Part shown: piece after piece, positions 44,559-52,466 of the stretch | Numbering within the stretch: position 1 is the first letter of the stretch | How the letters are laid out: the number at the start of each line of letters is the position of its first letter | NCBI GenBank assembly: GCA_020073465.1 | Contig: JAIQFC010000010.1 | Coordinates: 62,001 to 126,000, forward strand | DNA: 64,000 nt | Direction: 5' to 3' | Source: Terriglobia bacterium | GTDB taxonomy: Bacteria; Acidobacteriota; Terriglobia; Terriglobales; Acidobacteriaceae | Program-made: the position numbers and the translations under genes | Notes under the pieces: model-generated | Database searches by the model: none | Told to the model about the DNA's origin: nothing | What the model saw: the letters and a program-made list of their open reading frames with translations, nothing else

Positions 44559-46355
44559 TTACGAGACGGTTGCCGCTTCAGCCTGGGCGTAGAGGTCGTC
44601 GATCTGGTGGCGGTAACGGTCGTCGACAACGCGGCGGCGCAGCTTCATGGTCGGGGTCAGAGTTCCATTCGCAACGGTGAATTCATCCGGGACCAGCAGC
44701 ACCCGCTTCAATTTCTCGAACCGCGCCAGATTCTGATTAATCTCCTCGACGAACCCCTCGTAGAGCGCTTGCACTTTCGGATCGGCAATGAGTTCGGCCC
44801 GCGAAGAGAAGGGGATGCCGCTCGAACGTGCCCAGTCTTCGAGCAAGGGGAAGTTGGGGGAGATGATCACGGCGGGGAACTTGCGCTTCTCCCCGACGAT
44901 GGCCGCAGTACCGATGAAGGAGTTGAGTTTGAGGGAGTTCTCGATCGGCTGAGGCGCGATGAACTTGCCGCCCGAGGTCTTGATGAGATCCTTTTTGCGA
45001 TCAGTGACCGAGAGATATCCATCAGCATCGATGTTGCCGATGTCCCCGGTCTTGAACCAGCCATTGACGAAGGCATTCTCAGTTTCTTCGGGACGGTTCC
45101 AGTAGCCCTTGAAGACGGAAGGGCCACGCACGAGAATTTCGCCATCTTCGGCGATGCTCACCTCAAGATTGGGAAGAATCTTGCCGACGGTTCCGATGCG
45201 ATGATTCACAGGAGTGTTGACGGCGATGACGGGCGAGGTTTCAGTCAGGCCATATCCTTCATGGATGCGGATGCCGGCATTGGCGTACCACTCGGCCAGA
45301 TCGCGGCCCAGGGGCGCGCCGCCGGAAATGAAGGTATCGGCCCGGCCTCCGAGGCCGTCGCGGATTTTGGAGAACACCAGTTTGTTGGCCAACCTCCAGC
45401 TCAGCGAGCGCGGAGTGCGTCCCCCAAGAATTTCGGGTTTGTGAGCGCGGCCAACCGACAACGCCCAGCCAAAGATGGCGTTCTTGGGGAAGCCCTTCGC
45501 CTTCTGCACCGCCTGCGCATAGATTTTTTCGTAGACGCGGGGCACGGCGACGAAGAGGGACGGGCGCACTTCCTTCAGGGCGGTGGGTAACTGCTCGATA
45601 AACGGGCAGTAGGCCAGTGTCACGCCGTGGTAGATCATGGAGAAGTCCACGTGGCGGGCGGTGATGTGACACAGGGGAAGGAACGAGACGCTGATTTTGC
45701 CGGGGAGAATGTCGAAGCCCAATAACGAGTACTGGATGTTGGAGGCAATGTTGCCGTGGGTCAGCATTGCTCCCTTGGACGTTCCTGTTGTGCCCGAGGT
45801 ATAGACGATAGTTGCCACGTCGTCAGGAGCCGTCGACCGGGCCTGCTTTTCGATCTCGGAGTCGAGTCCGGAGGAAGGCTGGTGCATCAGGCTGTCCATG
45901 GTGACGCATGTCCCGGACAAAGGAGCGAGATCCCCTTTGAGTTCCACTCGATCCATGACGACGATGTTCTCGAGTTGGGTCTGGGAGAGGATGGAGAGAA
46001 CCTTGTGCAGTTGATGGTCAGAGGAGAGAAAAATCGTGCGGCATCCGGAATCGCGCAGCACAAAGGCGGTTTGCTCGGGCGTCAGCGTAGTGTAGAGCGG
46101 GACGGAGATGGCTCCGAGCAGCAAGGTGGCCATGTCGGCGATGGGCCACTCGGGACGGTTCTCGCTGAGGATGGCGACGCGATCGCCTTTGCCGATCCCC
46201 CAGTGACGCAGTACGCGAGCGACGGACGCTACCTTCTCGCCGAACTCCCGCGACGAAATGGGCAGCCACTTGCCCGCCTCGCGGTAAAGCATCATCCGGT
46301 CGAGTTTGCGCTCGACAGCTGTAAAAAAGATGTCGTTTAGGGTAGCAATGCTCAT
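44559..46355 (-). CDS. Long-chain acyl-CoA synthetase (AMP-binding, FadD15-like)
   Basis: 598 residues from ATG 46355. Activates fatty acids to acyl-CoA through acyl-AMP. The AMP-binding loop is TIVYTSGTTGTSKGAML (about 180-196); later motifs include YGLTETSPV, the hinge WFKTGDIGNIDADGYL, and KKDLIKTSGGKFIAPQPIE. This long form without a lipocalin tail is common in actinobacteria and acidobacteria. Upstream lies the divergent peroxiredoxin gene. Confidence 0.94.
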   Translation of the reverse strand: MSIATLNDIFFTAVERKLDRMMLYREAGKWLPISSREFGEKVASVARVLRHWGIGKGDRVAILSENRPEWPIADMATLLLGAISVPLYTTLTPEQTAFVLRDSGCRTIFLSSDHQLHKVLSILSQTQLENIVVMDRVELKGDLAPLSGTCVTMDSLMHQPSSGLDSEIEKQARSTAPDDVATIVYTSGTTGTSKGAMLTHGNIASNIQYSLLGFDILPGKISVSFLPLCHITARHVDFSMIYHGVTLAYCPFIEQLPTALKEVRPSLFVAVPRVYEKIYAQAVQKAKGFPKNAIFGWALSVGRAHKPEILGGRTPRSLSWRLANKLVFSKIRDGLGGRADTFISGGAPLGRDLAEWYANAGIRIHEGYGLTETSPVIAVNTPVNHRIGTVGKILPNLEVSIAEDGEILVRGPSVFKGYWNRPEETENAFVNGWFKTGDIGNIDADGYLSVTDRKKDLIKTSGGKFIAPQPIENSLKLNSFIGTAAIVGEKRKFPAVIISPNFPLLEDWARSSGIPFSSRAELIADPKVQALYEGFVEEINQNLARFEKLKRVLLVPDEFTVANGTLTPTMKLRRRVVDDRYRHQIDDLYAQAEAATVS

Positions 46356-46510
46356 CGAAGGCGCTTGGGGGTTACACAGAAATGTACTGTTTCGTAGCGG
46401 TTTGGGCAATGCGAAAAAGGTACTATGTTCTGGTTAGTGACCAGCGTCACCACTTTGTGGAAAGAGGTGTGTGGAGTAAGCTTTACCATCGTCCGAGTGG
46501 AGGAGTTGTC

Positions 46511-47086
46511 ATGCAGAAAAGAAGACCCAACATGGTGGCTGCCGCGATGCTGACGGTCGCTCTGGCCGTTTTGAGCGCCGGACCGCTTGCGGCCCAGACC
46601 AAGAAGTCTGCAGAGGGAACCATGCCCAAGGTGGGGGATGTGGCTCCGGATTTCTCGCTGAAGTATTTCGATGGGAACGATCTGAAAGACGTTTCCTTGA
46701 GCCAGTATCGCGGAAAGAAGAACGTCGTGCTGGCGTTTTACATCTTCGCGTTCACTGGCGGTTGAACGCAGCAAATGAAGAACTTCCAGCAGAACCTGAA
46801 AACGCTGGAAGCAGCCGACACCCAGGTCCTGGGTGTGAGCATGGATAGTGCCTTCGCCAACAAAGCCTTTGCTGACCAGATTGGAGTCACGTTCCCGCTG
46901 CTGAGCGATTGGGGCGGAAAGGTGACCCACCAGTGGGGAATCTACAAGGACGAATATCAAGCTCCACGCCGCGTGAACTTCCTGATCGGGAAAGACGGGA
47001 AGATTCTGGAAGAGCAGGTAGACAAGGACGCCATCGATCCGACGAAGATCGTGGATGCCTGCCAGCGGCCCAAGCTGAAGAACTGA
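46511..47086 (+). CDS. Selenocysteine-containing peroxiredoxin (AhpC/TSA family), secreted
   Basis: 191 residues read through an in-frame TGA at 46763-46765 (codon 85). A signal peptide ends near PLAAQ (about 27), so it acts in the envelope. The thioredoxin-fold motif VGDVAPDFSLKYFDG precedes the active site AFYIFAFTGG-U-TQQMKNF, where the TGA sits exactly where peroxiredoxins have the peroxidatic Cys (FTPGC). The frame stays open with a fully conserved peroxiredoxin C-half (LGVSMDSAFANKAFADQ, FPLLSDWGG) and a possible resolving Cys184. ATG 46511 has GGAGGAG upstream. A SECIS-like hairpin follows the TGA. Two-gene annotation would be wrong. Confidence 0.87.
46783..46811 (+). promoter_or_regulatory. 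Candidate bacterial SECIS element
   Basis: Perfect 8-bp stem CTTCCAGC/GCTGGAAG with a 13-base loop AGAACCTGAAAAC. The loop begins 25 bases after the TGA and has G in its first two bases. These values fit the published bacterial SECIS rules (stem, loop length, distance and a G at the loop start). It lies within the coding frame, as expected for bacteria. Confidence 0.75.
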
Positions 47087-47114
47087 CGTGATTTGCGATC
47101 AGGCATCACCGGTT

Positions 47115-47160
47115 TGATCGCAGAGAACGCTGGGGAACTCACGCTGAGAACACAGAGGAG
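47115..47160. repeat. Degenerate CGCAGAGAACGC...ACACAGAGGAG repeat
   Basis: Purine-rich string after the peroxiredoxin gene, similar to those near 22264 and 21418. The remaining spacer to 47327 shows no clear promoter. Confidence 0.45.
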
Positions 47161-47327
47161 GCAGTGAAGGGGCTGCCTCCTCCGACCTTCCTGCAACAAC
47201 CCTGTTTCTTACAAGTGCATCTTCACGAAGGGCTTGGCGCATCCAGGAAACTAAAGCACCTCTAGGGTGTTTACAGAGATGGGACTAAGATTGTGGATGC
47301 GGACAATTGTTCCTCCGAGGCGATGAT

Positions 47328-49391
47328 ATGAAGACACATGGGCAGAATTGGGCTAGGGTTCTCTTACTGGCGAGTTTTGCATTTCTCCTGCAAGCATCAA
47401 CCACGGCTAAGGCGCAGGACAACGATGATGACCGCGATCCTCCGGGCCGCGTGGCCCGGCTGAACTATTCGCAAGGATCGGTGTCGTACCGTCCTGGCGG
47501 AGAAGACGATTGGGTCACAGCCGTGCCGAACCGTCCGATGGTTAGCGGCGACGATCTCTGGACGGACGAAGATTCGCGGGCCGAAGTCCATGTGGGATCG
47601 ACCGCGATCCGGCTAGGCTCGAAGACCGGGATCACCTTTCTCGCACTGGACGATCAGGCGACGCAGATTCGTCTGGCGCAGGGCTCGATGATCCTGCGGG
47701 TGCGTCATGTCGATGATGACGACACGTATGAAGTCGATACGCCCAACTTGGCGTTCACGTTGCTGCAGCCGGGCGAGTACCGAGTTGACGTGAGCGCGGA
47801 TGGCAACCAGACGATTGCCACCGTATGGCACGGACGCGGGCGCGCCACCGGTGGTGGATTCTCCTACACAGTCGTTGCGCGTCAATCGGCGACATTTACG
47901 GGAACGGACCACCTTGACTATGACCTGGGGCAAATTCCTGAGCAGGACAATCTGGATCGCTGGGCTTTCGAGCGCGACGATCACGAGGATCATGCTGACT
48001 CGGCCAACTACGTTTCGCGCGAGATGACCGGCTACGAGGACCTCGATGAGTACGGCGACTGGAGCTACGTCGCGGGCTATGGACCGTGCTGGAGGCCGCG
48101 GGCCGTGGTTGTAGGCTGGGCTCCGTATCGCTTCGGGCACTGGGTTTGGGTTGGGCCGTGGGGCTGGACCTGGGTGGAAGATGAGCCCTGGGGTTTCGCT
48201 CCGTTCCACTACGGGCGTTGGGCATTTGTGAGCGGCGGATGGTTCTGGGTGCCGGGACCGGTCGTGGTGCGGCCGGTGTGGGCTCCGGCATTGGTGGCGT
48301 TCGTTGGCGGCGGGCCGGGGGTCCGCTTCTCGGCGGGCGTTGGAGTGGGCTGGTTTCCGCTGGCTCCGGGAGAGGTCTTCGTCCCCGGTTACCGGGTGAG
48401 CCGCACCTACGTGAACAACGTGAACATCACCAACACGACGGTGAATATCACGAATGTCACAAACGTGTACAACACCGTGGTGGTCAACCGTTCCACGGGG
48501 GTCAGCAACATCCGGTATGCAAATATGCGGGTGAACGGCGGCGTGACGGTGGTTTCGCATGACGCGTTCGTGAATGCGAGGCCGGTGGCAAGGAACGTTC
48601 TGCGAGTGGAGCCGCGAGAAATCGAAGCGGCCCAGGTAAGCCACAGGGTAGAGGTCGAGCCGGTTCGCGCCAGCGTGATCGGAGCGGGTCGGCCAGCGCC
48701 GGCGAAGCCACCGGCTGCGATCATTAACCGGCAAGTGGTGGCGCAGAGAACTCCGCCTCCAGCGCCTCGGTCGTTCGAGCAGCGGCAGGTACAGGCAGGT
48801 GGGCGATTGAACCAGCAGCCGCTGGTGCGGCCGGAACCGCAGCCAGCGCGTCCGGGGCAGCCGAATCAAGGCGGGCAACAATCGCAAGAGGGATTCCGCC
48901 CATTTGGCCCGCCGAGCGGCGGGAATCCGCCGGCGAGGCAACAGCCTCGGGTATGGGAGCAGCAGGGAACCCCGCAGCAGGAGACCCGGGGCACGCAAGC
49001 GCAGCCGGAGAATCGGGGTGCCCAGCCACAGCCAGGCAATCGAAACGTCGGGCAACCTGACGATCGGCGAACTCAACCGGAAATGCGGAGTGCGCAGCCG
49101 GAGAATCAGAACCAGCCACCGGAGAACCGGAACCCGCAGACCTTCCGACCGCCGCCGCAGCGGGAGGAAGTGAAGCAGTCGCCACAGGAGACGCGTCCGC
49201 TGGTCAGGCCGGCGCCACCGGTGGAGGAACGGAATCAGCAGCACGAGCAGCAGCAGGAACAGAAGTTTCACGACTGGCAGCAAAAGCGGCCGGCAACTCC
49301 GCCGCCTCAACCGCCAGCGCAACGGCAGCAGACTTCACGGGCGCCTGAGCCAAAACAGGACAAGCAACCGTCGAAGCCGGACAAGCATTGA
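47328..49391 (+). CDS. Secreted FecR-domain protein with DUF6600-like YxWGxW region (copy 1)
   Basis: 687 residues from ATG 47328. A signal peptide ends near TAKAQ, then a FecR-like domain (ARLNYSQGSVSYRPGGEDDW..., LAQGSMILRV, about 40-190). Next comes a Trp/Gly/Tyr-rich region (about 225-350) with repeated GHWVWVGPWGWTW-like units, an Asn/Thr-rich tract (NNVNITNTTVNITNVTNVYN) and a long Pro/Gln/Arg-rich tail. Such proteins are exported and probably associate with the wall or outer membrane. Function unknown. Paralogue of 52467-54872. Confidence 0.87.
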   Translation: MKTHGQNWARVLLLASFAFLLQASTTAKAQDNDDDRDPPGRVARLNYSQGSVSYRPGGEDDWVTAVPNRPMVSGDDLWTDEDSRAEVHVGSTAIRLGSKTGITFLALDDQATQIRLAQGSMILRVRHVDDDDTYEVDTPNLAFTLLQPGEYRVDVSADGNQTIATVWHGRGRATGGGFSYTVVARQSATFTGTDHLDYDLGQIPEQDNLDRWAFERDDHEDHADSANYVSREMTGYEDLDEYGDWSYVAGYGPCWRPRAVVVGWAPYRFGHWVWVGPWGWTWVEDEPWGFAPFHYGRWAFVSGGWFWVPGPVVVRPVWAPALVAFVGGGPGVRFSAGVGVGWFPLAPGEVFVPGYRVSRTYVNNVNITNTTVNITNVTNVYNTVVVNRSTGVSNIRYANMRVNGGVTVVSHDAFVNARPVARNVLRVEPREIEAAQVSHRVEVEPVRASVIGAGRPAPAKPPAAIINRQVVAQRTPPPAPRSFEQRQVQAGGRLNQQPLVRPEPQPARPGQPNQGGQQSQEGFRPFGPPSGGNPPARQQPRVWEQQGTPQQETRGTQAQPENRGAQPQPGNRNVGQPDDRRTQPEMRSAQPENQNQPPENRNPQTFRPPPQREEVKQSPQETRPLVRPAPPVEERNQQHEQQQEQKFHDWQQKRPATPPPQPPAQRQQTSRAPEPKQDKQPSKPDKH

Positions 49392-49529
49392 CGCGGACGT
49401 GTTGGCTGCGGTCTGATAGGCTCGCATGAGATTCGCTTGCGGACCGTGCAGCATCCAACAGCTACAACGCCGGGAGTGGATTCACCCGCTCCCGGCGTAT
49501 TCTTTTGGAGGACATTCCTGGACCAGGCG

Positions 49530-50843
49530 ATGAACGAGGGAAAGCGACCCACAATTAACTGGATGGAGCTGTTGTGGCTGGTCTTCCTTGCCGGACTTGC
49601 ACTGCTCCCGCCAGTCCTGGAGATCCACAAGCAGGCCATCCTGCTCGCATTCGGTCTGGTGCAGTTGGGCGAAGGGTGGTTTCTTTCCCGAGTACCAAGC
49701 CGAGGCCCGGCCTACGCCGTCCTCATCAAGATTTGTCTGGCCACGCTGCTGATTGACCACACGGGCGAAATCAGCATCAACAGCAGCTACTGGCCGATCT
49801 ACTTTCTGCCGGTAGTAACTGCGGCCGAGTACTTCGGCCCGTGGGCCACGCTGGCGTGGACGGCGTTGGCATCGGCCGCGTACTGTTCTTATCTCTATCC
49901 CGCACTGCAGGAGTACGACATCAGTGCGGAGAGCTACAGCCAATTAGCCATCCGTATTCTGTTCTTTTTCCTGGCGGCGATGGTGGTAAACCGCTTCGTC
50001 GTGGAGAACCGCCGCCAGACTAAACGGTACCAGGAACTGGCGGAAACGTTGGCCGAGACGAACCGCAAGTTGGAACAGGCACAGGCAGAAGCACGGCGAT
50101 CGGAGCGCCTGGCGGCTTTGGGTCAGCTTTCTGCCGGACTGGCTCACGAGATCCGCAATCCCCTGGGAGTCATTAAAGGATCGGCGGAGATGTTGAACCA
50201 GAAGCTGGGGGAATCGAATCCGCTGGCGTCGGAACTCGCGGGGTATATTTCCAGCGAGACGAACCGGCTCAGCGCGCTCGTGACCCGATTCCTGGACTTC
50301 GCGCGGCCCTTGCAGACTGAGCTTACGCCGCAGGATATTACGAAGGTGCTGGATCGCGCGCTCCACACGGTAGCGACGCTGCGGAAGGATGATCCCGTTC
50401 GTGTGTCGAGAGAATACGAACAGAATTTGCCGCCGGTGCTGCTGGATGAGAGCTTGTGTGAGCAGGCATTCGTGAATATTGTCCAGAATGCGTATGACGC
50501 CATGGGTGAGGGTGGAGGATCGCTGCATGTGAGTGCAACGCGGTCGGGAGCCAGCGGTGGCGGAGTGGAAGTGCACATTGAAGACACGGGGCCGGGCGTG
50601 CCGGCGGAACTCCGCGAGCAGATTTTCAATCCTTTCGTCACGACGAAGAAAACGGGCGTAGGGCTGGGGTTGTCGATTGTCTCGAAGATTATGGATGGGC
50701 ATCATGGATCGATTCGCGTCGAGAGTGCCCGCCATGGTCGGGAAGGTGCTGGCAGGAACTCAGGCGCGCGCTTTGTGATGTTCTTTCCGGCGGCTCATGA
50801 GAGTGTCCGGGCCCAGGCGTTATCGCAGTTAGTGGTCTCTTAG
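49530..50843 (+). CDS. Sensor histidine kinase, membrane-embedded sensor domain
   Basis: 437 residues from ATG 49530. Five or six transmembrane helices occupy residues about 12-155, without a large external domain. A coiled linker leads to HisKA with the phospho-accepting His in LAHEIRNPLGV (about 206) and HATPase_c with NIVQNAYDAM, DTGPGVP and GVGLGLSIV. This is the NtrB/ZraS-like class. The next gene, 23 bases on, is its NtrC-type regulator, so they form a pair. Confidence 0.92.
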   Translation: MNEGKRPTINWMELLWLVFLAGLALLPPVLEIHKQAILLAFGLVQLGEGWFLSRVPSRGPAYAVLIKICLATLLIDHTGEISINSSYWPIYFLPVVTAAEYFGPWATLAWTALASAAYCSYLYPALQEYDISAESYSQLAIRILFFFLAAMVVNRFVVENRRQTKRYQELAETLAETNRKLEQAQAEARRSERLAALGQLSAGLAHEIRNPLGVIKGSAEMLNQKLGESNPLASELAGYISSETNRLSALVTRFLDFARPLQTELTPQDITKVLDRALHTVATLRKDDPVRVSREYEQNLPPVLLDESLCEQAFVNIVQNAYDAMGEGGGSLHVSATRSGASGGGVEVHIEDTGPGVPAELREQIFNPFVTTKKTGVGLGLSIVSKIMDGHHGSIRVESARHGREGAGRNSGARFVMFFPAAHESVRAQALSQLVVS

Positions 50844-50866
50844 TCCAATGAGGAAATGAACAGCGG

Positions 50867-52237
50867 ATGGCGACGATCCTGATTGTCGAGGACGAGGCGA
50901 AGATGCGGCGGCTGCTCGAGCTGAACCTCGGCGAGGACGGGTTCACGACCCTCTCGGCCGGGGACGCCGAGGCCGGGCTGAGGTTGCTGCGGGAGAACTC
51001 GGTTGATCTCGTGGTCACCGACCTGAAACTCCCCGGGATGGATGGGCTGGAATTCTTGCAGACGATCAAGCGTCAGAACGCAAGCTTGCCGGTTGTCGTG
51101 ATGACGGCCTTTGGTTCCGTGGAAACCGCGGTCGAGGCCATGAAGGCCGGGGCCAGCGATTACGTGCTCAAGCCGTTTTCGCTGACTGAAATGCGGATGG
51201 TCATTCACAAGGAGCTGGACGTCCGCAATCTGCGCGAAGAAAACCGGTCGTTGCGGGAGGCGCTGGGCAAGCGGTATGCGCATCCGAACGTGGTTGCGCG
51301 CAGCGCGAAGATGCAGGAAGTGCTGGCGACGGTGGAGCGTGTCGCGCCTACAAACTCCACGGTGCTCCTTGGTGGGGAAAGCGGAGTAGGGAAAGATCTC
51401 ATTGCGCGTGCGATTCACGAGAAGTCGCGGAGAGTATCGGGTCCGTTCGTCAAGATCAACAGCACGGCGATTCCGGAGAACCTGCTGGAGAGCGAACTGT
51501 TTGGCTACGATCGGGGCGCGTTTACCGGAGCGGCGGCGAGCAAGCCGGGCAAGTTCGAGTTAGCGGATAAGGGGACGCTCTTTCTCGACGAGATCGGAGA
51601 TGTGCCCCCTGCCACGCAGGTCAAGCTATTGCGCGTGCTGCAGGAGCGCGAGTTTGAGCGGTTGGGAGGGACGCGTACCATCAAAGTCGATGTGCGGTTG
51701 GTGGCGGCGACGAATCGCGATCTGCGCGCGGCGCTGGAAGACGGGACGTTTCGCGAGGATCTGTACTATCGGTTGAATGTTGTGCCCATCGATATTGCGC
51801 CGTTGCGGGAGCGCAGGGAGGACATTCCGGATCTGGTGCGCTTGTTTATTTCTCGCTTCTGCGGAGAATCAGGCAAGCCCGTTGAGGACATCACGCCAGA
51901 AGCGATGCAGATTCTGGTGAACTACCACTGGCCGGGGAACGTGCGCGAACTGCAGAACATCATGGAGCGGGCTTGCGCTCTGGCAAAGGGGACGGTGCTC
52001 GAAGCAGGGGATATTCATCTGGATTTGCGTCCGGCAAAAGCAGCGAACGGAGCGGGCAGCTTTCTTCCTGAAGGTATGACGCTGGAGCAGTGGGAAGACG
52101 AAATGATTCAGGAGGCGCTGCGGCGCGCGAATGGGAACAAGAGCCAGGCAGCGCGGTTGTTGGGGCTGTCGCGGAACGCGCTGCGGTATCGGTTGTCGAA
52201 GATTGGGATTGCGGATGAAGGGGAGAAGGAGGCGTAG
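50867..52237 (+). CDS. Sigma-54-dependent response regulator (NtrC family)
   Basis: 456 residues. Receiver domain with phospho-acceptor Asp52 (VVTDLKLPGMDG), AAA+ domain with Walker A GESGVGKD, the sigma-54 contact loop GAFTGA and Walker B LFLDEIGD, and a C-terminal Fis-type helix-turn-helix (NKSQAARLLGLSRNALRYRL). The GAFTGA loop shows that it activates sigma-54 promoters; one such promoter is found 156 bases past its stop. Pair of the upstream kinase. Confidence 0.96.
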   Translation: MATILIVEDEAKMRRLLELNLGEDGFTTLSAGDAEAGLRLLRENSVDLVVTDLKLPGMDGLEFLQTIKRQNASLPVVVMTAFGSVETAVEAMKAGASDYVLKPFSLTEMRMVIHKELDVRNLREENRSLREALGKRYAHPNVVARSAKMQEVLATVERVAPTNSTVLLGGESGVGKDLIARAIHEKSRRVSGPFVKINSTAIPENLLESELFGYDRGAFTGAAASKPGKFELADKGTLFLDEIGDVPPATQVKLLRVLQEREFERLGGTRTIKVDVRLVAATNRDLRAALEDGTFREDLYYRLNVVPIDIAPLRERREDIPDLVRLFISRFCGESGKPVEDITPEAMQILVNYHWPGNVRELQNIMERACALAKGTVLEAGDIHLDLRPAKAANGAGSFLPEGMTLEQWEDEMIQEALRRANGNKSQAARLLGLSRNALRYRLSKIGIADEGEKEA

Positions 52238-52392
52238 CCCCGTACTTCCCAGGGGAAGGCCACATGGCTGAAAACCACCACCCTTGGCTGAGGTCGGCCA
52301 GCCCAGCATCGAATTCAACCACTATCCACTGAATCTCCTTCTCTAAATCATTGAAAAAAAGCCAGTTGCTTAACCAGGCAATGCCGCGAGTT

Positions 52393-52408
52393 TGGCACGG
52401 CAGGTGCT
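52393..52408 (+). promoter_or_regulatory. Sigma-54 (-24/-12) promoter
   Basis: TGGCAC, five bases, then GTGCT (consensus TGGCAC-N5-TTGCA): GG at 52394-52395 and GC at 52406-52407 with exactly ten bases between. The predicted start near 52419 leaves a leader of about 48 bases before the FecR/DUF6600 gene at 52467. An ATTCA-N12-TGAAT dyad about 75 bases upstream could be the activator site. Confidence 0.8.
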
Positions 52409-52466
52409 TTTCCCTTAGTGCGGGAATCGCAGAAACGGCGGTTCCGGTTGGGCCGAGAGGTGGGTT

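Noticed and set aside
46382..47086. Peroxiredoxin as a pseudogene or two separate genes split by TGA
   Set aside because: The stop replaces exactly the catalytic Cys, both halves are intact and in one frame, and a SECIS-like hairpin follows, so selenocysteine is the simpler reading.
47613..49322. 569-codon antisense frame over the FecR/DUF6600 gene
   Set aside because: Runs of Leu/Arg/Pro mirror the repetitive coding strand; no ribosome site or domain.
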